DNA of 64,000 bases from Henckelia pumila. Lineage: Eukaryota; Streptophyta; Magnoliopsida; Lamiales; Gesneriaceae. A program made the position numbers and the translations under genes. The stretch lies in the NCBI RefSeq assembly GCF_033568475.1, contig NC_133123.1:59217522-59281521 (forward strand). Direction: 5' to 3'. The notes beneath the pieces were generated by a model. The model worked only from the letters and a program-made list of their open reading frames with translations, was not told the origin of the DNA and did not search any database. Each line of letters opens with the position of its first letter. Positions within the stretch are counted from its first letter, which is position 1. Below are positions 20,925-33,500 of this stretch, in pieces.

Positions 20925-23900
20925 TGTGAGGACTCGGGCACTAATCTCTCAAATTATAACGATTTATACAAGATGAAATAATAAACATTTAATCCAATAC
21001 ATGAATTAAGATCAAGCAATCAAAGGCCTAAAAAAAATTTTTTTTTTTTTTTAAAAATAACAAGGCCTCGCTCGATCGGTAAAAGTTCACAGATCGAGCG
21101 AGCACAAATTCAGCAACTTTCTGCCCGCAATAAACATGGCCTCGCTCGATCGGTTAAAGTTCACCAATCGAGCGAGAATGCTCTGTGCAGAAACTAAAAA
21201 TCTGTTGTTGCTGTCTAAACCTTTCCATGCCATTTCTAAACATCTAAACAAGATATATCCATGCTAGCATGAGTCTCATACAAGCTACCATGATATACCA
21301 ATGCCAATAAGAATCTTAAAAATACTATAAGATCCAAGTATAGATTCCAAGATAACATGATGATTATTCTTGGCACCTATCCAAAAGAATAAGATCAAAT
21401 TCATGTCATATTCCTTAAGATAATCTCAAAACTAGTGGTATATATATATACAAGAACATCAAGCCAATTCATAAGATGCTACAACAAGTAGAGTTCCAAC
21501 TCTTCACATAAACAATCTCAAGTTTACATGTAGAACCTACAAAAAGTAACTCAACTAGATTTCAAGGTAGCAACATTATATACTTCTAGATTAAAAGCTA
21601 GTCTCAAGCTTTAATACAAATATCAAAACATGAAAAGATATTAAAGTCTCAACCAATGTTTTAACATCAGAACATTGGAATCCAAATCTAACATGTTTGA
21701 CAAAACATAAACTTCCTCTAACACCCGAGTCTCCACTCTAATCTCTCAATCTATCGATTCCTTGCCAAGTCCGACTCGCTTACTCTTCAACCTGATGCAA
21801 TGCACACATACAAGTAAAACAACAGTCGGATAACTCCGGTGAAAATAAATCTCAGTATGAAAGACATCTATATAAATCAAATAGAAATAACTCAATCAAG
21901 TAATTTACTATTACAATCAACAATTTCCTTATACCTTACCTGCCGAATGTCTTTCAAATAAACTCATTCAATATCATAAAGACTCGAATACGGTTGAAGG
22001 TTAAAGGATTCAAGTCTTACAGAATCGATAATTTAAAAATTCATATCGTTGGGATCCCGGGAATATAATCAGGCCATAAAAAAAAAAACCAGACTCCCAC
22101 CTACGCTCCCGCTCGGGGTGGTAAAATCTAATATTCCCTGGACTGTGAACACTATATTGAGAATCGTGGCAAAAGAAATCAAGTCAGATCCCTAGCCTCT
22201 CGCATATAAGTTCACCACGTCCAATATTTTTTTTTCGATTCTGTTTTCAAGGTTTCGAAAGAATTGTGGCTCAAGAGGTTTACTCTCAATTCTATAACCA
22301 ATCTACCACAACTCAATAAATCAAAGTAATCTATACTCATTAATTTCAAATAAGTATCAAGCATCAATCTCAATAAGAAAATCATGTTTGAATCAAACAT
22401 CTCATATATCAATCAACTAAATCAATTAAGGCAAGTAATTCATATAGATCACATAAGATTAAGTAAAACAACTAATCATGCATGTATGTGATTTAATAAA
22501 CTCGAAAACCACCACATTCTCGAGTTATTCTACCTGTCGAATTTAATTTCGAATCATACCTTGATCTTGATCTTTATTTCTCAACCTCTTGTAACTTCTG
22601 ATCACACCACAAGCTTCTTCAAAATCTGCTCAAACCTTCTTGCTATTCCAAGAGCTAGTTGTGTTGAACTTGTTGCTCATTTCAAATCAATTCCGAACTC
22701 GTCGACTCGACTTCGACACCTTCCAACTTAAATCTGAATTTAAGTGTTTACAAGTCACATATTAGCATTTAAATTTCATCTAATCTCACAAGTGCTTAAA
22801 CACTTCAAAGCTTGCCAATAAAACCAACATTCAAACCGGTATCGTATAGATTACAAATCGGCACCGAGAAGTTCTATCTACTAATTCTAACAACTTATAC
22901 ATCCTTCACACATTGATATCTACTTCATATCAATATTATTTCATCACTACACATTCAAATCCAACACTTGCATTTTTCAAAAATTCAACAAACAAAATCG
23001 ACGGCGTAACGACTCGAATTCGGTAATTCCAAAAGCATAGACACCATCTTATCTATCAACTAGTCTCATTTTCATATTCAATTCCATCCATATCACACGG
23101 AACCAATAGTCTAAAAATTCCAGAATTTCAGAAACTAATCGATAATTGAAAAACATGTCCAAACGACGATCTTTTTGCGAACCGTCTTAAATATACTATC
23201 GTCGTATATACTAGAACACGTTTATACAATCAAATCGTAATTCTACCAACATCTTAAAATTAAAACATGGTAGAATTTAGTCAAACTTACATCAAAGTAT
23301 AGCACTCGAATCCGTAATCGCAAATATACGATCAATTTGGAATTCTACCAACCGGATCAATTTCTATCAAATTGTGGAATGAAGAAATGGACTTCGGAAG
23401 CTGTTCTCTCCTCTCTCACGGTCTTGACTGGAAATTCTGATGAATTACATGCCTTATACACGTTTCCATGTATACAAGTAACATGTGTCATCCACTTGCA
23501 TAAGAAATTGCACTTTGGCCATTGAGCTTTTGGACAATTGCAAATCAATCCTTGGAACCTTCATTAATCTCTCTCGTTCTTGCTACTAGTGAAGGGAAAT
23601 TATACACATGCAAAGTGTAATATAAATCTCTTGTTGACAATTCAAATCTCATGTTTGCAGTTTAGCCCCTGAAAATTTGATATTTGCAATTCAGTCCCTG
23701 CTCGAGTTTCTTCTTCGTATTAAATTCTCTTTATATCCAAATTCATAATAAAAACATTCAATCTCATAAATATTCAATGAGAATATTTATTCTTTTAATT
23801 TAAGAATCCCGGAATTTAATTCCCACATATCCGTAAATTCTCAAATTAAATACTTTCGGCTCGGAAATTACATCTCTAATTTCCATAAATTCCAAATTGA

Positions 23901-23968
23901 ATATTTTCCAAATACGAAATTTAAATCTCTAATTTCGTAATTAATATTCATATTTTCAGGGCCTTACA
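20925..23968 (-). repeat. Element C 3' LTR
   Basis: In element sense it starts TGTAAGGCCCTGAA and ends CCGAGTCCTCACA. It contains two strong hairpins near its U5 end (21064-21102 and 21139-21178). The open frames of 62-66 codons that recur in both C LTRs are not under visible coding constraint. Confidence 0.93.
21064..21178. repeat. Two U5 hairpins in element C 3' LTR
   Basis: Two units, each CTCGCTCGATCGGT, an 8-9 base AT-rich loop, and a complementary arm ending GATCGAGCGAG, lie 75 bp apart. Here each right arm carries one mismatch. The 5' LTR copies at 27612-27725 include a perfect 14 bp stem. Confidence 0.88.
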
Positions 23969-23984
23969 ATTCCTCCCTTCTAAG
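23969..23984 (-). promoter_or_regulatory. Element C polypurine tract
   Basis: The minus strand reads AGAAGGGAGGAAT directly before the LTR start TGTAAGGCCC, matching the tract of elements A and D. Confidence 0.85.
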
Positions 23985-25971
23985 GAATGATTTTGTCCTC
24001 GAAATCGCATTCAATCGAACTACTGAATCGCGTATACTGTAAAGCTGACTGAAGTAATTCTTACTTCAATTCTAAGAACTTTAGATATCTTTTCTGATAT
24101 CGTATCTTCTTCTTTCTTTCTGATTAAAATCTATATCGATTATTCATAATAAAATTTCCTTCTGTATCAGATATTTCTTCGGAAAGAATATTTCTCACTG
24201 AACATTCTGTTCAAGATTCAAACTCTGGGTCTGTCTAATCTGTTCTGTTCAAATTCAGTACGAATAAATCTTCATATTCTCTGTCTTTTATCAAACCACA
24301 TCTGATCTGATCATTAATACTTTTGTAATACTGTCTTATCACAAAGGAACTTCTGCTTTTCTTCTCATTTCTTAGTCAAAAACACTATCTCTATATCAAT
24401 CGAATAACTGTTACAGGAATCGCAATAAGAAAATGGCAAACTCTATCAGTTAATATCGAATCAGATACTATAGTTCTGAGCATTTCCTCAAATTTGGATA
24501 GTCACCTCAGACAATCCATCGATCAAAGGGTGGCATAAAGCGATCAAATACTCAAAACTTCTAAAAATCGATGCCACAATCTACTAACTAACTTTAAAGT
24601 CTCTGTCTTGACAATAAATTTCAACAATTCCTGTAATTTTATCATATCACTAACTTCTTAACATCTAGCAATTCATATCAATATTACTGTTAATCCAACG
24701 AATTCTTGAATCTGACGAATCTATTTCAATACAAATCGCAAACTCATGACGACTTGAGTAATTTCGAACTAAAATCTGTCAAAAACATTATTCTTGTTTT
24801 GACTTTAGAGTTGCTAAACTGATTCATAGATCATTCGGTCTCTTCTTTTCTGATTGTATTACTGGAAACGTACGTATCGGAAACTCATTTCTGTCATATC
24901 ATTCTCTATTTTCCTTTACCAATACTGATTTCCAATTAATTCATACAACATTTCCAAACTACTGAATAGATATAAAATCTGATGTATTGTGCCTTTTCTA
25001 AAATGTGATATTTCATGTCTAGATTATCTGGCTCAATCAAACAAATATTCATCTCAAAATCCATTATTTCTGATCTACTATCTTGTTTTATATCTCCATC
25101 TAGCATTCTCAAACAATTCTAATCGCTTGATTTAATCTCAATATTGCTTTAATCTTTTCAAACTAATCTAACATAGTGTGGATTGCAACAATACTGACTG
25201 GTTGATGATCTGTATAAAACTCAAGAACAAAAGGAACAGATCTTTAATCAGTTGATCAAGCATTCTTCCAATTTCTTCTTTCTATTTCTCAAGTTTTGGA
25301 AAATCATACAATCAATTCAAAACTCTTACTGATACTCTGCATCCAAATTTCGATCAGTTACGAGCCCAAAATCATCAAAATATACTGAATGTATATATCA
25401 AATGATCAACGACTCTTGAAATTCATAATAAAAGAAACTCACTTAAGTAGAGGTCATCCAAAGATCAAATATTCTGAACGACAAAATCTGCAAAGTGAAA
25501 ACAACTCACTTGCATCTCGACTTTAAGCTAGTGAAGTAAAATAATACTCTAACAAGGAATAAGAGTCAATCAAAATCAATCGAGGTCGAATACAAAACCT
25601 CATAATTGATATCAAGAAATTCAAGAGTCATAATTCTATGATATAGTAGATCCAGTAAAATCAAAGAGAAGGCTCAACTGTAACTGATTTTCGTAATCAT
25701 CTTATCAAATCTCTAAACTCGTCCCAAATAATCATGATTGATCCATAAACTTATTAAATACCCAAAATAAAGTGGAACCTGAATTTGGGAACTCGTACTA
25801 TATTCCAAGTAACACAATCAAATTCAATTCAATCTGATTTCCTTCAAACTATAATTCAGCTTTCTGATACAAGTACTGATATCTTCTTTCATAGTCGTTT
25901 ACCAAGGTTAGAACATAGCAACTACTTCAGATAAAGGTTCAACATACAGTTTATGAAACATAATAAATTAC
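23985..25971 (-). pseudogene. Element C pol relic, heavily decayed
   Basis: There is no frame of useful length, but minus-strand traces of pol survive. Near 24490-24536 the frame reads CHPLIDGLSEVTIQ, recognisable as the integrase HP-TDGQSERTIQ segment with its Glu. Near 25220 a YTDHQPVSIV-like piece resembles the RNase [11 protein letters not shown] segment. The terminal sequence CGAGGACAAAATC resembles other gypsy pol ends. Stops and indels are everywhere. Such decay next to LTRs only about 2% apart implies that pol was already dead before this copy inserted. Confidence 0.6.
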
Positions 25972-27018
25972 TCAGTTATCTCTGTATGCAATGCACCCAG
26001 ATTCATCAGTATGCAGGCAAATTACATAAAGTTCAAATATACCTGTAATATTATCATCTGGTGCATCTTGAACCGAAGTATCTGTAGATTCTTGTTGCCT
26101 AAGAGGTGGTTCTTCATTCAAGTTTCTCCTCGTTCCCCATGGATTAGGACATACTCTCAAAAAATGTCCCACTTGATAGCAACGATGACATTTTCCTAAA
26201 GTTACTCGGCATTCATTGCTAGCATGTTTTCCTCCACAGTGAGTACAATATTCACCGGAATATTCTGCTTTCTGACTCATACGAAGTTGCTTCAGTCTGC
26301 TAGAGCTAGAAGAGCTACTTCCAGACTTCTTGAACTATTGCCTCAAATGCTGTAACCGCTCTTCACTTCCACTAACACTACCTCCTGCCTCATAGCTGCT
26401 CTGTGATGACAATTGTGATTGAAAGTGCGGTTGTTCGAAATGCTGAGGCACGATTGAACTTTCTTTATATCTCATAAAACTGGCTTCAGCTCTTTTAGCC
26501 CTGTCAATAGCATCAGCCAATCTATTCGGTCTCCCCGCATCTATCCAAGCATAAATTTTCGGATTCAGTCCATTGATAAACAGATTCGTTTGGACTTCTT
26601 CATCCTGATTCACATGAGGAACAAATCGAAGCAAGTTGGAGAATTTTGTAACATACCCGTCTATAGTCATATTTCCTTGTTGCAAGTTAACAAATTCTCC
26701 TGCTCTATCTTCTCTATAAGATCTCGGAAGAAATTGTTGACAAAATTCAGTCTTAAATACCTGCCAAAAAATTACTATACCTCTGTTTTCCAGACATTTC
26801 TTTGTTGCAAACCACCAGCTTCTTGCTAAATCTTGCAGTTGGTATACAACAAGCTTGATTCTTCGTTCATCAGAGTAATCTAAAGATTCAAACAATTGAT
26901 CAAGCTCTTCTAACCAACCTTCACAAGCACTGGTATCTTCTGTACCTTTCAAAGTTGGTGGATTATACATCTGAAATCGTTCATATAGCACCTCCATCCG
27001 TGTGAGTGTAGCATCCAT
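25972..27018 (-). pseudogene. Element C gag (capsid and zinc knuckles)
   Basis: It starts at ATG 27018 (MDATLTRMEVLYERFQMYNP). The gypsy capsid motifs are PPTLKGTED...CEGWLEELDQLF, QLQDLARSWWFA, FKTEFCQQFLPRSYRED and EFVNLQQGNMTIDGYV. A nonsense TAG at 26335-26337 interrupts the same frame, which then resumes with a Ser-rich stretch and two knuckles, CTHCGGKHASNEC and CHRCYQVGHFLRVC. The end reads DDNITG, where a GTATATTT donor-like sequence starts (26042 on the minus strand), the same position as the candidate intron of element D. Gag would package RNA; one substitution separates this from a full frame. Confidence 0.88.
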
Positions 27019-27451
27019 CGATTCTGATAGTTTACTACAATACTGATCTGTTCAGTCGAAGGTACTGACTTCACTTGCGGAGTACTGTTCGATTCAATCT
27101 GGGGTGCTTACATCACCCTAAGAACCTGACTTACTTTAAAATAAGATTCATAAGCAACACAGAGATTATACTATTCAAATCATTAAAATACATATAATCT
27201 CATGCTTTGCCATATAACACATGCTTACATTTCTTCATGCTATTCAAATAAACATATTTACAAGGAATTCAAAAATTCATGTGAATTCACATAATCAGGT
27301 AAATATGAAAGCATATAAGCATATAATTCCTTCAATCAGTAAATCATGTTCGCATACATTATCTCAAAGTAAGTAAAGCATAAATCAAGCAATACTAAAA
27401 ATGCATGCGACTCGATCTACCCCGCTCAACTTCTATCTTATTCCAAGAACT

Positions 27452-27471
27452 TACGCTCTGATACCCCCTGT
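27452..27471 (-). promoter_or_regulatory. Element C primer-binding site
   Basis: On the minus strand the LTR end CCTCACA is followed by ACAGGGGGTATCAGAGCG. The GGTATCAGAGC core matches initiator-Met tRNA, offset a few bases further from the LTR than in A, B and D. Confidence 0.75.
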
Positions 27472-30400
27472 TGTGAGGACTCGGGCACTAATCTCTCAAA
27501 TCATAACGATTTATACAAGATGAAATACTAAACATTTAATCCAATACATGAATTAAGATCAAGCAATCAAAGACCTAAAAAATTTTTTTTTCTTTTTTTA
27601 AAAATAACAAGGCCTCGCTCGATCGGTAAAAGTTCACCGATCGAGCGAGCACAAATTCAGCAACTTTCTGCCCGCAATAAACATGGCCTCGCTCGATCGG
27701 TTAAAGTTCACTGATCGAGCGAGAATGCTCTGTGAAGAAACTAAAAATCTGCTGTTGCTGTCCAAACCTTTCCATGCCATTTCTAAACATCTAAACAAGA
27801 TATATCCATGCTAGCATGAGTCTCATACAAGCTACCATGATATACCAATGCCAATAAGAATCTTAAACATACTATAAGATCCAAGTATAGATTCCAAGAT
27901 AACATGATGATTCTTCTTGGCACCTATCCAAAAGAATAAGATCAAATTCATGCCATATTCCTTAAGATAATCTCAAAACTAGTGGTATATATATATACAA
28001 GAACATCAAGCCAATTCATAAGATGCTACAACAAGTAGAGTTCCAACTCTTCACATAAACAATCTCAAGTTTACATGTAGAACCTACAAAAAGTAACTCA
28101 ACTAGATTTCAAGGTAGCAACATTATATACTTCTAGATTAAAAGCTAGTCTCAAGCTTTAATACAAATATCAAAACATGAAAAGATATTAAAGTCTCAAC
28201 CAATGTTTTAACATCAAAACATTGGAATCCAAATCTAACATGTTTGACAAAACATAAACTTCCTCTAACACCCGAGTCTCCACTCTAATCTCTCAATCTC
28301 TCGATTCCTTGCCAAGTTCGACTCGCTTACTCTTCAACCTGATGCAATGCACACATACAAGCAAAACAACAGCCGGATAACTCCGGTGAGAATAAATCTC
28401 AGTATGAAAGACATCTATATAAATCAAATAGAAATAACTCAATCAAGTAATTTACTATTACAATCAACAATTTCCTTATACCTTACCTGCCTAATGTCTT
28501 TCAAATAAACTCATCCAATATCATAAAGACTCGAATACGGTTGAAGGTTAAAGGATTCAAGTATTACAGAATCGATAATTTAAAAATTCATATCGTTGGG
28601 ATCCCGGGAATATAATCAGGCCATAAAAAAAATCAGCCTCCCACCTAGGCTCCCGCTCGGGGTGGTAAAATCTAATATTCCCTGGACTGTGAACACTATA
28701 TTGAGAATCGTGGCAAAAGAAATCAAGTCAGATCCCTAGCCTCTCGCATATAAGTTCACCACGTCCAATATTTTCTTTTCGATTCTGTTTTCAAGGTTTC
28801 GAAAGAATTGTGGCTCAAGAGGTTTACTCTCAATTCTATAACCAATCTACCACAACTCAATAAATCAAAGTAATCTATACTCATTAATTTCAAATAAGTA
28901 TCAAGCATCAATCTCAATAAGAAAATCATGTTTGAATCAAACATCTCATATATCAATCAACTAAATCAATTAAGGCAAGTAATTCATATAGATCACATAA
29001 GATTAAGTAAAACAACTAATCATGCATGTATGTGATTTAATAAACTCGAAAACCACCACATTCTCGAGTTATTCTACCTGTCGAATTTAATGTCGAATCA
29101 TACCTTGATCTTGATCTTTATTTCTCAACCTCTTGTAACTTCTGATCACACCACAAGCTTCTTCAAAATCTGCTCAAACCTTCTTGCTATTCCAAGAGCT
29201 AGTTGTGTTGAACTTGTTGCTCATTTCAAATCAATTCCGAAATGGTCGACTCGACTTCGACACCTTCCAAATTAAATCTGAATTGAAGTGTTTACAAGTC
29301 ACATATTAGCATTCAAATTTCATTTAATCTCACAAGTGCTTAAACACTTCAAAGCTTGCCAATAAAACCAACATTCAAACCGGTATCGTATCGATTACAA
29401 ATCGGCACCGAGAAGTTCTATCTACTAATTCTAACAACTTATACATCCTTCACACATTGATATCTATTTCATATCAATATCATTTCATCACTACACATTC
29501 AAATCCAACACTTGCATTTTTCAAAAATTCAACAAACAAAATCGACGGCGTAATGACTCGAATTCGGTAATTCCAAAAGCATAGACACCATCTTATCTAT
29601 CAACTAGTCTCATTTTCATATTCAATTCCATCCATATCACACGGAACCAATAGTCTAAAAATTCCATAATTTCAGAAACTAATCGATAATTGAAAAATAT
29701 GTCCAAACGACGATCTTTTTACGAACCGTCTTAAATATACTATCGTCGTATATACTAGAACACGTTTATACAATCAAATCGTAATTCTACCAACATCTTA
29801 AAATTAAAACATGGTAGAATTTAGCCAAACTTACGTCAAAGTGTAGCACTCGAAGCCGTAATCGCAAATATACGATCAATTTGGAATTCTACCAACCGGA
29901 TCAATTTCTATCAAATTGTGGAATGAAGAAATGGACTTCGGAAGTTGTTCTCTCCTCTCTCACGGTCTTGACTGGAAATTCTGATGAATTACATGCCTTA
30001 TACACGTTTCCATGTATACAAGTAACATGTGTCATCCACTTGCACAAGGAATTGCACTTTGGCCCTTGAGCTTTTGGACAATTGCAAATCAATCCTTGGA
30101 ACCTTCATTAATCTCTCTCGTTCTTGCTACTGGTGAAGGGAAATTATACACATGCAAAGTGTAATATAAATCTCTTGTTGACAAGTCAAATCTCATGTTT
30201 GCAGTTTAGCCCCTGAAAATTTGATATTTGCAATTCAGTCCCTGCTCGAGTTTCTTCTTCGTATTAAATTCTCTTTTATCCAAATTCATAATAAAACATT
30301 CAATCTCATAAATATTCAATGAGAATATTTATTCTTTTAATTTAAGAATCCCGGAATTTAATTCTCACATATCCGTAAATTCTCAAATTAAATACTTTCG

Positions 30401-30510
30401 GCTCGGAAATTACATCTCTAATTTCCATAAATTCCAAATTGAATATTTTCCAAATACGAAATGTAAATCTCTAATTTCGTAATTAATATTCATATTTTCA
30501 GGGCCTTACA
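27472..30510 (-). repeat. Element C 5' LTR
   Basis: Partner of 20925-23968. It is followed on the right by the target duplication AATTT at 30511-30515 and then the rest of the A 3' LTR. Confidence 0.93.
27612..27725. repeat. Two U5 hairpins in element C 5' LTR
   Basis: The first is CTCGCTCGATCGGT, loop AAAAGTTC, then ACCGATCGAGCGAG, a perfect 14 bp stem. The second copy, about 75 bp further, has one mismatch. In the element RNA both would lie in the U5 part of the leader just upstream of the primer-binding site. Confidence 0.9.
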
Positions 30511-33500
30511 AATTTTATCGGATAGTTATTTAAATGATTTTATCTGTTAAGCTTATTTATTGAAATATTTTTTTTGTATTGTCTAACTTATTTGTTTTAA
30601 ATAACTTACGTATAGAGTTTAGTTATTTTAAATCATTTTAAATTTCTAGCTTATTTATTTAAATTCTTTCAATTGTCCAAGTCGTTTTAAAGATTTTTAT
30701 TACCTTGTTTATTTATTTAAATGACTTTTAAACAATCATTTGGGTTATTTAAATTATTTTAAAATGCTCTGTTTTGTTATTTAATTATTTTAATCATTGT
30801 TGTGACATCAAAATATTAAAAGTATTGATTTTAATTTCTAAGTTAGTGTTTAAATTCTTTAAAATGTTTATTTGTTATTGTGACGCCTAAATTCATAAAT
30901 TAAATTTCATGCATAAATTAGTTTTGATATTTAAATTTCTAAAATTCATGATGATTTAAATGATTTAAATTTCCTTAGAATTTAATTGCGTTAATATTTA
31001 AATTTAATTGCTTGAGATACTTGAGATTTGTGACCTTCGGCTCCGGCACGCGGTTAAGGTGGACACATCGGAAAAATCTCATATTCTAAATTTTTATGGC
31101 CTAAAATTCTAAAAAGTTGAAGGAAATAAAAAGAAAATTTTATTTTTAAATTTTCCGAGTAAAGAAAATCGCGTAAGTGCTTCTTTGCGCGTAATTCTTA
31201 ATATTTCTCAAAATTTGCCTTTTTGGACCCGGACTAGTGAAATTATATTTTTAATATTTAAATTTAAATATTTTAGACTTAGAAATTAAAAATGAGTGCA
31301 AAATCCTATAACCTAAATTTGTAATAATAAAAGTAGCGCTTTTATTAGTGAAAAAGCACTTTTGTGCACACCCTACACTCACACCACCTACCTATACATA
31401 CACACACTAATACATATAATTAATAGGGATCTAGAAAACTCCTCTCACACCCAATTAAACTTCAATCTTTCAACCCTAGCCCCCAAACTCACGGCTCTCT
31501 CCTTACCCTCCCAAGAATCTCAATCAGTCGCCTCCAACCATGCTCCCATCCACTTTGCCGGCCATTTCCAGCCGCCTACCACCGCCGTGCCGCCTTGGAG
31601 GTCACCTTAGTAGGATGCTCCAGCTGCTGGACGTGGGTTTGAGCTGAGTTTCAGCTCCATTTTCTCTTGGTTGCAAGTTGAGCCAAGAAACTCCTTCTCT
31701 TTTTAAAACCCAAGCATAGAATATATTTGTCCTTGGATATTTTCTTTAAATTCGAATTTTTCAGAAAGTTTTTAGTATGAAATGTGTATGTTGGTTCGAA
31801 ATTTCAGTGTTTAAGGCTTGGAGGATTTATTTTGTTCATCTTTCAATTCTAGCATGCTCTTGGTGCTTGAATGAGTGAGTTTCATGTATTTAAATGGAAA
31901 TTTCGGTGTATAAATTGAAAAATCAGAATGAACATGTTGATTGCAGCCCATTTTTACGTGTGTTTGAAAGGTTTTAAAACTCTCATGGTGTTATGTCAGT
32001 CCCATTATATATATGCTTTGATATGTTGCAAATTGTATTGAGTTGGTGGCGTTTGAATTGAAATTTTGATTGAAATGGATAAAGGAGTGGAGGGGCTACC
32101 CATGTGGTGTGTATGAGATAAAAATGTGATATTTAATGAGTATTAGTTGGGATATAAGGGCTGGTTATGTGGTAATCTGTTTGGAAGGTTAATTAGTGGA
32201 ATTTGAAGGCGACGGACTAACATTTTGGGTGAAACGATTGAAATGAGCTAGAACCGGGCAAGTGACTTGGTCAAGGGCCCTAGCTGGTCATTTAGGGATG
32301 CTTATAAGTTTCTTGGATGGTTTTTGAGGTGTTAGAACATGATGAGTGAGTTTTTGAGGCCTTAGCATTAAGGGTGTCAAAACAGAATTTTTTTTTCCAA
32401 CGCAATTAACTTCTAAGAATCAGGTCTGAATGGATCCTTGGCGAGGTCTGGCTAGGGTCTACCCTTGATTTACTGATTATAGGTGATGTTAGGGTCGTGT
32501 CGGTGCAAATTGGGCTTATTTTGGATAAGAATCAAATAAGTTAGGTGTGTTTTAAGTTGGGGTGTCGTGAGCAGATTTTTCTATCATCTATGGGCTGTCC
32601 GGGAATTTAAATCGTTCGGGTTGTTCGGGCCATCATTAAAGGATTACTACTGATCCTAGGAGTATTTTAAGATGTGTTTGAGGTGCCGGTTCAAATGGAA
32701 AGCTTTTTGGATAAGAATAGGCTAAGTTATGGGTCGTACGGGCCAACCGCTCGAGTTAGATCTTTTTGGGCGTAAATCTAAGTAATAAATAGAAAGTCCT
32801 TAAGCCTATGGTGCTTACCTACACTCAATTCATCCACCAATTTAATTTCACACTATCCTTTGAGTTTCATGTCATTTAAATTATTCAACGCCATTTATTC
32901 GCGCATGTGGCTTCAAATTTATTTAATATTCTAGTCCCGAAGTCTTGTATTAAAGAATGCTTGTAAAGGTAAATGTTGAAATGAGAAAAAGTTAAATGAA
33001 TGAAAAGTTAAAGTATGAGATGAATTGGTTGTGACTTAGACGTGAAATGATGGGTCGGGGAATGCCCTGACTCACTTGCCAAATGAGACGTGTAGTACGG
33101 TGTTTAACGGGAGACATCCCGACATCTCTACCAAATTCAGACGTGTAGTACGGTGTTTAACGGAAGAAATCTCGGCATCCCTACCAAATTCAGACGTGTA
33201 GTATGGTGTTTAACGGGAGAAATCTTGGCATCCCTACCAAATTCAGAGGGGCAATGTGGTGTTTAACGGGAGAAATCTCGGCATCCTTGCCGGCATTGTA
33301 TATTATAGCCATTGATCGATCAAAATCATAGTCACAATCGAGGATCTAAATTCACAAGTAAATGAAAAGGATAAATGACTCATGAACGTTACTTTTCATT
33401 GCATATTGCCATCGTTTCTACTTCGGGCATGATATGACGTTTTTCCTTTCGTGTGAGTTTCATGATATACTGAGTACTACTTTTAGTATGTTGCATTATT

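Larger units (their letters stand above)
20925..30510 (-). mobile_element. Element C: Ty3/gypsy retrotransposon with readable gag but relic pol
   Basis: The minus-strand element of 9,586 bp has LTRs at 20925-23968 (3,044 bp) and 27472-30510 (3,039 bp). They read TGTGAGGACTCGG... to ...GGGCCTTACA on the + strand. The target duplication is AATTT (20920-20924 and 30511-30515). The interior of 3.5 kb has a gag frame with one nonsense codon, followed by about 2 kb with only traces of pol. LTR differences by eye are roughly 55, about 2%. The pol is far more decayed than the LTRs, so the element was probably copied in trans. Confidence 0.92.

Noticed and set aside
22212-23548. Frames of 62-66 codons repeated at 28756-30092
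   Set aside because: They are copies within the two LTRs of element C; chance frames.
20925-30510. Reading the right flank of C as an independent LTR element
   Set aside because: The sequence right of 30515 continues the A LTR interrupted at 20924, and both sides share the AATTT duplication, so it is one interrupted LTR.
33083-33300. Regularly spaced repeats that might suggest a CRISPR-like array
   Set aside because: Units are contiguous tandem repeats without unique spacers, inside an LTR of a plant retrotransposon.
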